Assembly (NCBI GenBank): GCA_964591085.1
Contig: CAZPXH010000006.1
Coordinates: forward strand, 110,710 to 174,709
Length of the DNA stretch: 64,000 nucleotides
DNA from: CAZPXH01 sp964591085
Lineage (GTDB): Bacteria; Spirochaetota; Spirochaetia; DSM-27196; CAZPXH01
Reading direction: 5' to 3'
Each line of letters opens with the position of its first letter. Positions within the stretch are counted from its first letter, which is position 1. Of this stretch, positions 23,510 to 32,421 are shown in pieces. The notes under the pieces were generated by a model, which made no database searches, was not told the DNA's origin, and saw nothing but the letters and a program-made list of their open reading frames with translations. The translations under genes were made by a program, and so were the position numbers.

Positions 23510-25327
23510 TCAGGTAGCGCGCCGGGGGCACCTGGCCAGGAATTCGGGAGACGGCTCGGCGGGGTCATCGCCAACGCGATAGCCTGCTTTCAATCCTGTG
23601 ATCACCCAGGTCCGCATTGCCCCGCGGTTCCTGACCTCAACGGTGCCCATGTCCTGCGCGTCAAACCAGTCGGCAACAAGCTCCATTGTTGACGGTGAGA
23701 CCAGGACTGCATTCACGGGACCCAGGCTCTCCATCCGGCTTGCCACGTTGACCGTATCTCCCCAGACGTCAAAGGCATAGCGGTCCTTTCCGATTACGCC
23801 CGCAACAAGCCGCCCGGAGTTCACGCCAATCCGTGCACCCCAACCCCGCTTGGCGTTCCTGCGCACAAGTCGGGATATCTGCAGCGCGGCCATGACGGTT
23901 TCCACGGCGTGCCTTGGCCGGGGATCAGGCACTCCGCCAACTGCCATAAAGGCGTCCCCTATCGTCTTCAGCTTCTCCACGTGCCAGCAGCGTACTATAT
24001 CTTCAAAGCCTCCAAACCAGTAGTCCAGCTCATCTACCAGCGCTTCCGGGCTGGTCTGTCGGGCAATGGCGGTAAAGCCGACGAAATCGGTGAACAGAAC
24101 GCTTGCAGACTCCACCACCACCGGCGGCGAGGAGCCCCGATCCTTCAGGTCCTCGGCAACCCGGAGCGGCAGAATGGCGCGGAGCACCGCGTCCGTCTTT
24201 TCCTTCTCCGCCTGAATCTGGGCATTCTTCTCGCGGACTATGCGCGCCTCGTCCTCACTCCTTTGAATGGCTATGCGGATCTCCGCGTTGCGCAGGTTGG
24301 TGGCTGCCTCGCTGTCCATGATGCGGGACTCCAGCTCGTGGTACCGGCGGTAGTACTCCAGCGCTTCGCCGTAGCGCTCGGTGTCCTCGGCAATGCTTGA
24401 GAGCAGGTGATAGATATCGGCGCTTACCGGTAGCTGGGAGTCCTCTTGAATGGTGGAGAGAGCCTCTGTCAGCAGGACAAGCGCGTCCTCCGGATTCCCC
24501 AGCTGCCGCTGCAGGCGCGCCTGCTCCAGCCGTATCCGGGCGAAGTAGAATCCCTCCGTACCGATTGCTTGCTCCGCGCGGCACAGGTAATCGGCAGCTT
24601 CCTCGGTCCGGCCGAGTTCTCGCTCGGTGATTCCCATACCCAGAAGGGGTCCTGCCTCTACAAAGGCTGATCCGGAGATCGCACCGCACTCCAAAGACTG
24701 GCGGTAGTAGTCCAGTGCTGTTTCCGGTTGCTTCAAATCCTCACGGTAGAGGTCACCGAGAATCTGATTGAGCCGCGCGCGCCCAAACGGGTAGTCCAGT
24801 TGGTAAAAGCGCCGGAGTGACTCCTTCCAGGCCTCTTCCGCACGAACGGCATCTCCGGTTGCCTGGTAGATCATTCCTACGTTGTGGTAGCTCCACGCTA
24901 CGCCCCGCTGGTCCCCGCATTGCTGAAACAGTTCCCGGCTCTCGTGCGAAAGGTCAAAGGCGCGGTCAAAGCTGGAGAGCATGTGGTGGGCAAAGCTCTG
25001 CACGTCTTTGATGGTGGCCAGCGTGTGGGTATCTCCGGACTCCGTGGCCAGGCGCTCCGCGGTGTCCAGTTCCGCAACCGCGGCCTCCGGCATGGCGTCC
25101 AGCACCGCAACATAGCCGAGCGTCCGGTGGGCCCGAGCCTGTTCCTGGACCAGGCCAAGCTCGGCGCTGGTCAGCGCAAGCTCATTTGCGAGCTTCCGGG
25201 CGCCCGGCATGTCCTGTGCGGCCGTCTCCCAGGCCTCCTCGTTGGCTCTGTGGATGAACTCAGGACTCCGGCGGTCCTCTGCAACGAGGGGTCCGGTACC
25301 AGACTCGCGTGCTGTTGGCTCGCTCAT
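23510..25327 (-). CDS. TPR-linked class III adenylate cyclase
   Basis: 605 residues, no signal peptide or membrane helix. Residues ~30-340 form tetratricopeptide-like repeats (AWSYHNVGMIYQATGDAVRA, YYRQSLECG and others), then a coiled coil rich in Glu/Lys/Arg (~345-395) and the cyclase domain. Metal Asp in LFTDFVGFT; second metal Asp and adenine-selecting Lys in EKLKTIGDAFMAVGG; FDVWGDTVNVASRME gives the second purine-selecting Asp plus the transition-state Asn and Arg. Lys/Asp at the purine positions point to ATP rather than GTP. Product cAMP; the TPR part probably senses a protein partner. Confidence 0.88.
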   Translation of the reverse strand: MSEPTARESGTGPLVAEDRRSPEFIHRANEEAWETAAQDMPGARKLANELALTSAELGLVQEQARAHRTLGYVAVLDAMPEAAVAELDTAERLATESGDTHTLATIKDVQSFAHHMLSSFDRAFDLSHESRELFQQCGDQRGVAWSYHNVGMIYQATGDAVRAEEAWKESLRRFYQLDYPFGRARLNQILGDLYREDLKQPETALDYYRQSLECGAISGSAFVEAGPLLGMGITERELGRTEEAADYLCRAEQAIGTEGFYFARIRLEQARLQRQLGNPEDALVLLTEALSTIQEDSQLPVSADIYHLLSSIAEDTERYGEALEYYRRYHELESRIMDSEAATNLRNAEIRIAIQRSEDEARIVREKNAQIQAEKEKTDAVLRAILPLRVAEDLKDRGSSPPVVVESASVLFTDFVGFTAIARQTSPEALVDELDYWFGGFEDIVRCWHVEKLKTIGDAFMAVGGVPDPRPRHAVETVMAALQISRLVRRNAKRGWGARIGVNSGRLVAGVIGKDRYAFDVWGDTVNVASRMESLGPVNAVLVSPSTMELVADWFDAQDMGTVEVRNRGAMRTWVITGLKAGYRVGDDPAEPSPEFLARCPRRAT

Positions 25328-25459
25328 GCTCCGAACAGGATACGGTGCGGCCAGGCGCTAGAACAGGGCACGGACCCTCCGTTGGAAGTGGTCCTTGATG
25401 GAGCAATGATCCGGACCGGGAAGAACCGGCGTTCCCAGACCGCGGTTTTAGCGCCGCTT

Positions 25460-25711
25460 TCAGGGCCCCCGAAGCTGGTACTCAAGCCGACTGGTGAAGG
25501 TCCATGCAAAGCCCAGGCTGCGCTGATCCGGAACGCCTGCCGTCGCACGCAGGTCTGTGAACCAGGGGCCGGAGCCAGGTCCATCGCCAGCCTGCGCGGG
25601 CAAGTCCACAGACGCGGCAGCGTACCAGTCCACCAAATCCGCGGCGTTCGCAAGCAGCCCGGCGCAACACGGGAAGAGCATCAGGAGCACTCCCGCTCGG
25701 CGAGCACTCAC
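25460..25711 (-). CDS. Possible exported protein, maybe frameshifted
   Basis: From GTG 25711 the frame gives 83 residues: two Arg, a hydrophobic stretch GVLLMLFPCCAGLLANA that looks like a cleavable signal, then SLGFAWTFTSRLEYQLRGP, which resembles an outer-membrane strand. The frame stops there, while another frame continues the theme (GPESGAKTAVWERRFF) towards 25324. So this may be a short or one-base-shifted exported protein. The 534-bp interval 25328-25861 otherwise holds nothing I recognise. Confidence 0.25.
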   Translation of the reverse strand: MSARRAGVLLMLFPCCAGLLANAADLVDWYAAASVDLPAQAGDGPGSGPWFTDLRATAGVPDQRSLGFAWTFTSRLEYQLRGP

Positions 25712-25824
25712 AGAACAAGGCTTTCCACGCTCAATAGCCGGGGGTCCAGGTCTGCGTTGAGGTCAATCTCGTCCAGGAGGAACTCCGTGGCGGTATTGCG
25801 CTTGAGGCGATCCTCTATCCGCAT
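25708..25824 (-). CDS. Possible 38-residue ORF after the SPFH gene
   Basis: ATG 25824 opens a frame of 38 residues (begins MRIEDRLKRNTATEF, rich in Asp, Glu and Leu) whose TGA overlaps the GTG of the following possible exported protein. The stop/start overlap is the main reason to list it. No family recognised, and ribosome binding site spacing is poor (GAGG 13 bases before ATG). Confidence 0.2.
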   Translation of the reverse strand: MRIEDRLKRNTATEFLLDEIDLNADLDPRLLSVESLVL

Positions 25825-25861
25825 TTGGACTGGTAGGTCCTCACAACATCGGGAACCCGAA

Positions 25862-27076
25862 TCATTCCACGCCTCCCCTCCGGCCGGAATTCGGAGCCGA
25901 GCCGGACTCCGGATCCACGGCAGGATCAGCGCTGGCATCTCCGGATCCTGTGTCCGGTGCGCCCGACTGGTTCCCGCCGCCGCCGTGGCTCTGCGGTCCA
26001 GCCCCGGCTATTCGATCCAGGCGCTGGGTGTTCTGCAGACCAAGCACTGCGCCCAGGTTCATGGAGTTCAGAGCGTCGGCGGGCATCAGGACCATGCCAC
26101 CGTGCACCCGGGTACTTTCGTAGACCATGTTCATGGCGCGCAGCTGCAGTGCCTCGGGATTGTCCCGATACTGCTCTGCCGCCTTCCGGAAGGTTTCGGC
26201 AACCTCCAGCTCCGCAGAGCCAAGGATCACCCGCGCCTGCCGCTCGCGCTCCGCCTGAGCGCGCTTGCTCAGCACGTCTTCCAGCTCCGGGGGCACCAGA
26301 ATTTCGGTGAACCCAACGTTGAGCACGGTGATGCCCCAGTCGTTGGTACGATCGTCCAGCACCTGCTGGATCTGATCCCCAATCCGGTCCCGTTCGCTCA
26401 GCAGTGTCGCAAGCTCGCTCCGGCCGATCGCGTCCCGAAGTGCCGTCTGGGCACCGAGGGTCACGGCCTGCAGGTAGTCCTCCACCTCTAGCACCGCCTT
26501 TCCGGCATCCCACACCATCCAGAACGCAAGGGCATCCACACGTACCGGCACGGTATCGCTGGTCAGCGAGCGTTCAGCGGTAAAGTCGGTGACCCTTATC
26601 CGTGTATCCACAAAACTCTCAACCGCATCCAGAAATGGCAGGAGAAAGAAGGTTCCGGGCCCGGCAGCGTTTCGGAAACGCCCGAGTCTGAGCACAACGG
26701 CACGTTCCCAGTTGCGCGCCACCTGAACCGAGGGCGCAAGCAGCAAACCGAGGCCTCCAAGCGTGCCGCCAAGCAGGGGCAGGGATTCGGCGAATGACGC
26801 CAACCCGGCCCAGAGGACCAGCAGTGAGGCACCAAGGATTGCCCAGCGAGGGATGGTGGCGGAGATAAGCGCCGCTGTCAGTACCGCCCCAACCAGGACC
26901 GCCGCATCAAGGGACTCCGGCTCCAGGCCGGCGCTCACTTCCAGGGCAAGGCCCACCGCGGCGAACGTAAACAGAACCAGCACCGAGAGGATGGAGTAGC
27001 GATAGTTTCCGGTGTGCGCTCGGACGCTCAGATTTCGAATTCGCTGATTGAACTGCTGGACTCTGTCACTCACCAC
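25862..27076 (-). CDS. SPFH/Band 7 (stomatin-like) membrane protein
   Basis: 404 residues. Three to four hydrophobic segments occupy residues ~25-115, then the SPFH domain begins ERAVVLRLGRFRNAAGPGTFFLLPFLD, with a ~170-residue core and the long helix QAERERQARVILGSAELEVAETF typical of slipins. The last ~45 residues are Gly/Ser/Asp-rich low complexity. SPFH proteins form membrane-bound rings that organise lipids or control proteases. The GTG start overlaps the 3' end of the GntR gene by 11 bp, so the regulator and its likely target are one operon. No NfeD partner is present. Confidence 0.85.
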   Translation of the reverse strand: MVSDRVQQFNQRIRNLSVRAHTGNYRYSILSVLVLFTFAAVGLALEVSAGLEPESLDAAVLVGAVLTAALISATIPRWAILGASLLVLWAGLASFAESLPLLGGTLGGLGLLLAPSVQVARNWERAVVLRLGRFRNAAGPGTFFLLPFLDAVESFVDTRIRVTDFTAERSLTSDTVPVRVDALAFWMVWDAGKAVLEVEDYLQAVTLGAQTALRDAIGRSELATLLSERDRIGDQIQQVLDDRTNDWGITVLNVGFTEILVPPELEDVLSKRAQAERERQARVILGSAELEVAETFRKAAEQYRDNPEALQLRAMNMVYESTRVHGGMVLMPADALNSMNLGAVLGLQNTQRLDRIAGAGPQSHGGGGNQSGAPDTGSGDASADPAVDPESGSAPNSGRRGGVE

Positions 27077-27473
27077 GTCCTCCGTTTATGCTTGCCTGCA
27101 GGTACTCAATAAGGTCCGCTGCGGTGAAGCCGTAGGCGCTCGCCTGGCCCAGGAAACCGGTAACAAGGTTGGCGAGGACCTGCTCTCGTTCAACCTCGCT
27201 CAGTTCCACGCGATGATCGCTGATGTAGGTACCACTGCCTTGCTGTGTGGTAACCAGACCACGGATTTCCAGTTCGTTGTAGGCGCGAACCACCGTGTTG
27301 GGGTTAACGCTGAGCTCCACGGCGAGTCCTCGCACGGTTGGCAGTTGTACTCCTGCCTTCAGCCGGCCGTCCGCCATGGCCATCTCCACCTGAAGGATGA
27401 TCTGTTTGTAGAAGGGCACGCCCGTACCGGGATCAACGATGATGCGAAAGTCGTTGCTTGCGGCAGCTGCCAA
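27066..27473 (-). CDS. GntR-family regulator, YtrA type
   Basis: 135 residues. The winged helix is complete: GVPFYKQIILQVEMAMADG, LPTVRGLAVELSVNPNTVVRAYNELEIRGLV, then QGSGTYIS. The short C-terminal tail without a ligand domain marks the YtrA subgroup, whose members control nearby membrane-protein operons. The start is a TTG; GGAGG five bases upstream supports it. It overlaps the SPFH gene, which it probably regulates together with itself. Confidence 0.88.
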   Translation of the reverse strand: MAAAASNDFRIIVDPGTGVPFYKQIILQVEMAMADGRLKAGVQLPTVRGLAVELSVNPNTVVRAYNELEIRGLVTTQQGSGTYISDHRVELSEVEREQVLANLVTGFLGQASAYGFTAADLIEYLQASINGGRGE

Positions 27474-27489
27474 CGGAGCCTCCAGTCAA

Positions 27490-27502
27490 TGTACTATATA
27501 AC
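27490..27502 (-). promoter_or_regulatory. Candidate promoter/operator of the GntR-SPFH operon
   Basis: In the AT-rich stretch before the TTG start the minus strand reads GGTTATATAGTACAT, holding a -10-like TATAGT and an imperfect palindrome (GTTATATAGTAC). YtrA-type regulators often bind such two-fold sites overlapping their own -10 box. Symmetry is imperfect, so this is tentative. Confidence 0.35.
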
Positions 27503-27604
27503 CAAAACAAAAACTGCCTGCAAGGTCCTCCACATGGCAGTTCTGCACCAAGGTACCGGGCCCTGCCGCTGGCGCGCTGCGCGATTGGGCAGTACCGTAG
27601 ACAC

Positions 27605-28711
27605 ATGCGAACGCCGGTCATTCACATCGTGGTAGCGGTGCTGCTGGACATCGTTGCCGTCCTTCTGGTTCTGAGCAGCCTGGGAACAGTAGTATCCACA
27701 GCGGAAGCCGCCGCCGCGGGGCTGCCTACCCTTCCCCCTATTGCCACCGTGCTCCCAGCCGTGGGGCTGGCGGCGTTGTTCATCTATCTGTCTGTCGGCC
27801 TTTATTCCGCCAACGACTGGGCACGGAGAGTTGCGGCCGGTCAGGCGTGGACGGCAGTGGGGGGTGCTGTGATCGGAGCGTTCGGCCTGGTGTTTGTGGG
27901 CGGAACCGCCGCCCGCTTTGCCACGGCGTTCACTCCAGTTGTACCCGTGGGGCTCGGAATCGGGATTGGCGCGGCAGTGACGCTGGTGGTCTTTGGCGGA
28001 ATTCCCTTGTACATCGCGCTCCGGCTGAATCGTCCGGACATGCAGGAGCTGACGGCAGACAATCCCGGACAGCTTTCCGGCCTCGCAGGCATTCCCATCC
28101 CGGCGGCAATCCTCTTCTATCTTTCCTCGCTGGGTGGGATCGGATCCCTGCTGCAGATCCCCGGAGCTCTGGCACTGCCGCGGCTGGCTTCACAGTTTGC
28201 CGCGCTGGATCCAGGCAGGACCCTGGGCGATCTTGCCACGGGCGGTCTTGATCCGGAGTCGCTCGGATCCCTGGAGAGCCTCGCCGAGCTTCCCGTGCAG
28301 TTCAATCCCTTTGAGTTCATTCCGGCTGCGCTGCCGGTCGTGGTACTCCTTGCGTTTGGTGTGGGACTGCTCGCTTCCGCCTATCTGATTCTCCGGAACA
28401 AGAAGGCCGGTGTCTGGACCTTTGCGGGAATTCAGATTGCCGGTGCGGTCATGATCCTGGCCGTGTTCGGGTTCGCCAGAAGCATGCTCGCCGCATTGAC
28501 CTCTGCACTGGCCGCTGCCGGGGTGGAGCTCCTCCCGAACGGTCCGAATCTGGCGCAGGTCAGCGAGTTTGGCAACGCCTTGACCCGGAGCTTCCTGTTT
28601 GCAGGACTCGTCGCGCTTGGCTTGCTTGGAGCGGTTGTTGTCCTGGCGCTCCGGAGCGGCTTCGGTCAGAGCCGGGAAGCCGGGAGCGCAGGTCAGTCGC
28701 GGGAGACCTGA
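27605..28711 (+). CDS. Integral membrane protein, unknown
   Basis: 368 residues starting at MRTPVIHIVVAV; the open frame upstream has no membrane character. Seven or more hydrophobic helices with a central soluble loop of ~80 residues (LPRLASQFAALDPGRTLGDL, PESLGSLESLAELPVQFNPF). No known transporter or enzyme motif seen. It is divergent from the GntR gene and converges with the next membrane protein, overlapping its 3' end by 19 bp. Confidence 0.6.
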   Translation: MRTPVIHIVVAVLLDIVAVLLVLSSLGTVVSTAEAAAAGLPTLPPIATVLPAVGLAALFIYLSVGLYSANDWARRVAAGQAWTAVGGAVIGAFGLVFVGGTAARFATAFTPVVPVGLGIGIGAAVTLVVFGGIPLYIALRLNRPDMQELTADNPGQLSGLAGIPIPAAILFYLSSLGGIGSLLQIPGALALPRLASQFAALDPGRTLGDLATGGLDPESLGSLESLAELPVQFNPFEFIPAALPVVVLLAFGVGLLASAYLILRNKKAGVWTFAGIQIAGAVMILAVFGFARSMLAALTSALAAAGVELLPNGPNLAQVSEFGNALTRSFLFAGLVALGLLGAVVVLALRSGFGQSREAGSAGQSRET

Positions 28712-29220
28712 TTCAGACCAAAGCCGAGAACCAGTTTCACGGGGAACGCATACCCGAACCAGGCCCAGCCCGGCGGCTGCGGCACCCAGGTTGCGTAGAA
28801 CGCAACGCTCAGGGCAACCCACGCCGCGGCAAAGGTGACGGCTCGCCGTCTGCCGAACTCGCTGACAAGCCCTGCGCCGATGACCGCGCTCAGCCAGGTC
28901 CACAGGAAGAACCAGAGTCCGGCTCCCCCAACAAGGAGGATGAGCAGGGGCTGAACTACGTGCACGGCAAGAAAGACGGCACGCCATCGGGGGCGTTCAG
29001 CATACCAACGGCTGGTTGACTCCGTGTGACTTGCCACGATGCCGCCGAACACATCCGCGGCAAGCGAAAAAACCAGTATTTGTTGAACCAGACTGAAGCG
29101 TGCGCTGACGAACGGCGACCCGATGGTCAGCAGCAACCCGGCAGACAGGGAGACAAGAGCGGCGAGCAGGAGGTCAGCGGTCCGGGGGGAATCGCCAACG
29201 AGGGGAGCCAGCGCTTTCAC
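28693..29220 (-). CDS. Small integral membrane protein, unknown
   Basis: 175 residues with five hydrophobic segments (LLLAALVSLSAGLLLTIGSP, LVQQILVFSLAADVFGGIVA, AVHVVQPLLILLVGGAGLWF and two more). Trp-rich end PQPPGWAWFGYAFPVKLVLG. I recognise no family. It lies 13 bp after the first hydrolase gene's stop and may be its operon tail. Confidence 0.6.
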   Translation of the reverse strand: MKALAPLVGDSPRTADLLLAALVSLSAGLLLTIGSPFVSARFSLVQQILVFSLAADVFGGIVASHTESTSRWYAERPRWRAVFLAVHVVQPLLILLVGGAGLWFFLWTWLSAVIGAGLVSEFGRRRAVTFAAAWVALSVAFYATWVPQPPGWAWFGYAFPVKLVLGFGLNQVSRD

Positions 29221-29233
29221 GGCCCAAGCCTAC

Positions 29234-30490
29234 CTACCCGCCGGCTACCGGTCCAGATTGCCGCCGGGGGTTTGCAAACATGATCCGAAGCATCCAGTCC
29301 ACCGAGTCCTGGAAGCCAACGGGGCGGGTGTCCCTGTGACGCACCCCGGCAAATACCCGGTAGTCCACTTCCGCTCCTGTCTGCCTTAGCTCGTCCACGT
29401 AGAGTGTCTGGGAGCTGGCAGTGACAATTCGGTCACCGCCTCCCTGCAGGGAAAGGACCGGTACGCCGTGGCCGGAGAGGCCCGCGGTGTTCAGCTCCAG
29501 GATCCGCCAGAGATCAGGAAAGTCCCGCTGCAGCGTTCCGCCATACAAGGCTCTGCGGAAGGCCGGAGCGTACACATCCTCCGGCTCTCGGGAATAGTGC
29601 AGCAGGAACTGATTGACGCACATCACCCGCATGTTCTGCTCAAGGGAGAGTGCGTGCTGTGAGCGGAAGATCTCTGCGGGATTGACCAGCTCACGCCCGT
29701 ACATGTTCATAAAGCTGTAGAACAGGGCTGGAGCAAATCGCGGATCGTCCCGGAGGAGGCTGTCAAGGCGCGCGGAACTGGCAAAGCCAATCACCCCATC
29801 CAGCGGAATCTCAGGCGCGTAGCGTTCCCGCAAATCGGCTGCGGCAAGCGCCGCGTGACCACCCTGGGAGTAGCCGCCCACAAAGACGTGCCCGGACAGT
29901 CTGAGGCGACCGCGCGCGATACTCGGACGTGTGAAGAAGTTCTGCACCGCCCGGATTGCATCCAGCATGAGATGACCTGCTGCCTCCAGCGAGTGATACC
30001 GCTGGGGACGCGAATCATCGTTGAAGCCAACGTAGTCCGGAAGGATGGTGACAATTCCCTGGCTGGCGTACTCCACCATGTTGGTCCGGTAGAACCCGAG
30101 CCGATCGATCAGTGGCTGCTCCAGGGAGGGTGCACACCTGTCCGGGATCCCGGTGGTTCCGGACGCGAATGCAAAGATGGGAGCATCGGTTGCAACTATG
30201 ACCTGGGGCACAAAGAGCTGGGCCTTCACCGGAACGACAGCTCCGTCAAAGTCCCGGGTGAGATACCAGACTGTGTAGACCTCAACGGTGTAGCGCGGCG
30301 GGAACCGAGGGAAGCTTCCAAACAGAATGTTGCGGAACTCCCGGTTCTCTTCCGGGGTCACCACACCTTCAGAGGTGATTCCGATGATGGTTCCGGTTGC
30401 TGCCTGAGCCCATGCTCCGCTCGCTGACAGCAAGAGCAGCAGGATAAACATTAGACCGAAAACAGAACGGCGGTTGCGGCCGTCTATCAC
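29234..30490 (-). CDS. Secreted alpha/beta hydrolase (lipase-like), copy 2
   Basis: 418 residues with a cleavable signal (SVFGLMFILLLLLSASGAWAQA). The nucleophile elbow is FVGGYSQGGHAALAAADL; the acid region is LQGGGDRIVTASSQT and the catalytic His probably lies in FAGVRHRDTR. The layout resembles secretory lipases/prolyl-peptidase-like hydrolases acting outside the cytoplasm. It is a close paralogue of the gene before it, whose stop overlaps its start by 4 bp, so the pair arose by tandem duplication. Confidence 0.8.
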   Translation of the reverse strand: MIDGRNRRSVFGLMFILLLLLSASGAWAQAATGTIIGITSEGVVTPEENREFRNILFGSFPRFPPRYTVEVYTVWYLTRDFDGAVVPVKAQLFVPQVIVATDAPIFAFASGTTGIPDRCAPSLEQPLIDRLGFYRTNMVEYASQGIVTILPDYVGFNDDSRPQRYHSLEAAGHLMLDAIRAVQNFFTRPSIARGRLRLSGHVFVGGYSQGGHAALAAADLRERYAPEIPLDGVIGFASSARLDSLLRDDPRFAPALFYSFMNMYGRELVNPAEIFRSQHALSLEQNMRVMCVNQFLLHYSREPEDVYAPAFRRALYGGTLQRDFPDLWRILELNTAGLSGHGVPVLSLQGGGDRIVTASSQTLYVDELRQTGAEVDYRVFAGVRHRDTRPVGFQDSVDWMLRIMFANPRRQSGPVAGG

Positions 30491-31710
30491 GACTTGAGCT
30501 CCCTCTCTCGTTGTTGTATCCAGTTCAGTGCGTCAAAGAAGCCGATCTGCCTGGTATCGTGCCGGGCTCCCTGAAAGACCCTGTACGTAACATCAGAACC
30601 GCGTTCGCGCAAGGCCGTGACAAAACGGTCCTGGGTTGGCGGGTAAACCACAATGTCATTGGTGCCCTGCAGAACAATGGCGGGGACACCGTGACCGGTC
30701 AGACCCGTGCTGTTCGCGGCAAGAATACGGTGAATCTCAGGGAAGTCCTTGGCCAGACTGTCGCGCTGCAGCGCGCGGGCAAACTCCGGGGAGAACAGGT
30801 CGGGAACAGACCAGGGGTAGTAGCGCTGCAAGCCCCGGATACACTGCCGGGTAATGTCGTAGACCATGGTCTCCGCCCATTGCGCCTGGTAGATCCGGGA
30901 CAGATCAAAGATGTCCTCGCCGTAGATGGTCCCGTAGACGTGCATCAGCAACGGGGAGGCAACCATGTACTCTTCAATGACGGCGGGGACATCGGCGGCC
31001 GGCCCGAAGCCGACAATTCCGTCAATCCGGACACTCGGGGCGTAGCGCGTTCTCCAGTCCGCTGCGGCAAAGGCCGCGTGTCCGCCCTGTGAGTAACCAC
31101 CGAGGTAGATGCCGCTGGGCTCGGGGCCTCCGTCCAGCTGGCTCAGGGCGGAACGCAACGCTCGCAGGCCGTCAAGCACCGCAAAGGCTTCACTCTCCGC
31201 GTGGTAATACTGCTGCAAGCGACTGGGGTCGCCAAAGCCGGGGTAGTCCGGCACAACGCCCACCAGTCCCTGCCCGGCCATAGCCAGGGTGTGCCCGCGG
31301 TAGTTGCCCCAACGGATCGGCGTTGTGTGCTCCATTGTCACGGCGCAGGCATCTACAATTCCAGTGGAACCTGGGTTGAACCAGTAGACCGGGATTTGTG
31401 CGGCCCTCGCTACCTGCGGAACCAGGAGCTGTGCCGTGTTTACAGACTCCTCGCCGTCGGCGTAGCGGCTCTCATAGGTGATGATGTAGGTCTCAACGGC
31501 AAACTTCGCCTGGGGTGCGCGGTAACCGGCAAAAAGCTCCGCAATGAAGGCGTCAACGTCTTCCGGCTCCAGGCGGATCTCAAACTCAACGCTCAGCAGA
31601 TCCCCGGGAGCGGCGGAAAGGAACACGGGAGCCGAAAGCACCAGTAAAGCAAGAAGACAGATCTTACCGTACCGGGTGCGGGTTCCTCGCAGAGATACAC
31701 TATGGGACAT
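30487..31710 (-). CDS. Secreted alpha/beta hydrolase (lipase-like), copy 1
   Basis: 407 residues, signal peptide KICLLALLVLSAPVFLSAAP. Nucleophile elbow YLGGYSQGGHAAFAAADW; acid LQGTNDIVVYPPTQD; His in FQGARHDTRQIGF. The same order and spacing as copy 2 show clear paralogy. First gene of a 2-3 gene operon. A TTGACT lies 17 bases before a weak CAGAGT, right in front of the ATG, again with no clear ribosome binding site. Likely an extracytoplasmic esterase or lipase; substrate unknown. Confidence 0.8.
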   Translation of the reverse strand: MSHSVSLRGTRTRYGKICLLALLVLSAPVFLSAAPGDLLSVEFEIRLEPEDVDAFIAELFAGYRAPQAKFAVETYIITYESRYADGEESVNTAQLLVPQVARAAQIPVYWFNPGSTGIVDACAVTMEHTTPIRWGNYRGHTLAMAGQGLVGVVPDYPGFGDPSRLQQYYHAESEAFAVLDGLRALRSALSQLDGGPEPSGIYLGGYSQGGHAAFAAADWRTRYAPSVRIDGIVGFGPAADVPAVIEEYMVASPLLMHVYGTIYGEDIFDLSRIYQAQWAETMVYDITRQCIRGLQRYYPWSVPDLFSPEFARALQRDSLAKDFPEIHRILAANSTGLTGHGVPAIVLQGTNDIVVYPPTQDRFVTALRERGSDVTYRVFQGARHDTRQIGFFDALNWIQQRERELKS

Positions 31711-31803
31711 TGAACCTGACTCTGTGCTGCACCACCGCTACAGTCAAGCCTCATGCCCCGGCTGTTGCGCCGTCCGTGCCCGACAACCGATACTCCCCGC
31801 GCT

Positions 31804-32421
31804 ATGCGAGCGCTCCTGCGAGTTCTTGTGCTCCTGTTGCTCACCGCGGCCCTGCTCCCGGCAGGAGACGGTCTGTACGGTCCGCCGGATACCGAGAGTG
31901 CGCAGGTCCGCGTGTTCAACGCTGGCACCGAACGCAATTTTGGGGATATTGGACCGCTCCGAATCGGTCCGCTTGGCCCCGGCGAACTCAGCCCCTACTT
32001 CCAGCTGGGAAGCGGAGTCTACATCGCAGCGTCTCCCCGCGGGACTGTCACCCTGGTTGCGGGCGAAGGCAGCTACAGCACTGTGGTGATCCGGGATGGC
32101 GGGCTTTCGCTGTTCACGGACGAGCGGCTGACCGATCCCGGGCGTGCCCAAATCGCCTTCTACAACCTGAGTGAGCGCGACGATCTAAGCCTGCGGACCG
32201 CAGACGGAGCGCAGCCGATCATTCAGGGACTCGCGCCTGGCGAAAGCTCCGCTGTGGTGGTTAATCCAGTTTCCGTGGAGCTCGGGGTGTTTGCGGGCAA
32301 CACCCGGGTAGCCAGCGTCGGCAATCCGGGACTCGCACGGGGAGAGTCTGTCAGCATCATCAGCTACGGGCCCGGAGGTCGGGGCCTGCTGGTGCAGCGC
32401 GCCACCGTTCACCAGAACTAG
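31804..32421 (+). CDS. AlgF-like periplasmic protein
   Basis: 205 residues from the ATG of MRALLRVLVLLLLTAALLPA, a clear signal peptide. The mature part is beta-rich (AQVRVFNAGTERNFGDIGPL, VYIAASPRGTVTLVAGEGSY) and fits AlgF, the periplasmic adaptor of alginate O-acetylation. Its stop is followed without gap by the AlgI-like GTG, and the AlgJ-like gene comes next, which supports the call more than the sequence itself does. Confidence 0.65.
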   Translation: MRALLRVLVLLLLTAALLPAGDGLYGPPDTESAQVRVFNAGTERNFGDIGPLRIGPLGPGELSPYFQLGSGVYIAASPRGTVTLVAGEGSYSTVVIRDGGLSLFTDERLTDPGRAQIAFYNLSERDDLSLRTADGAQPIIQGLAPGESSAVVVNPVSVELGVFAGNTRVASVGNPGLARGESVSIISYGPGGRGLLVQRATVHQN

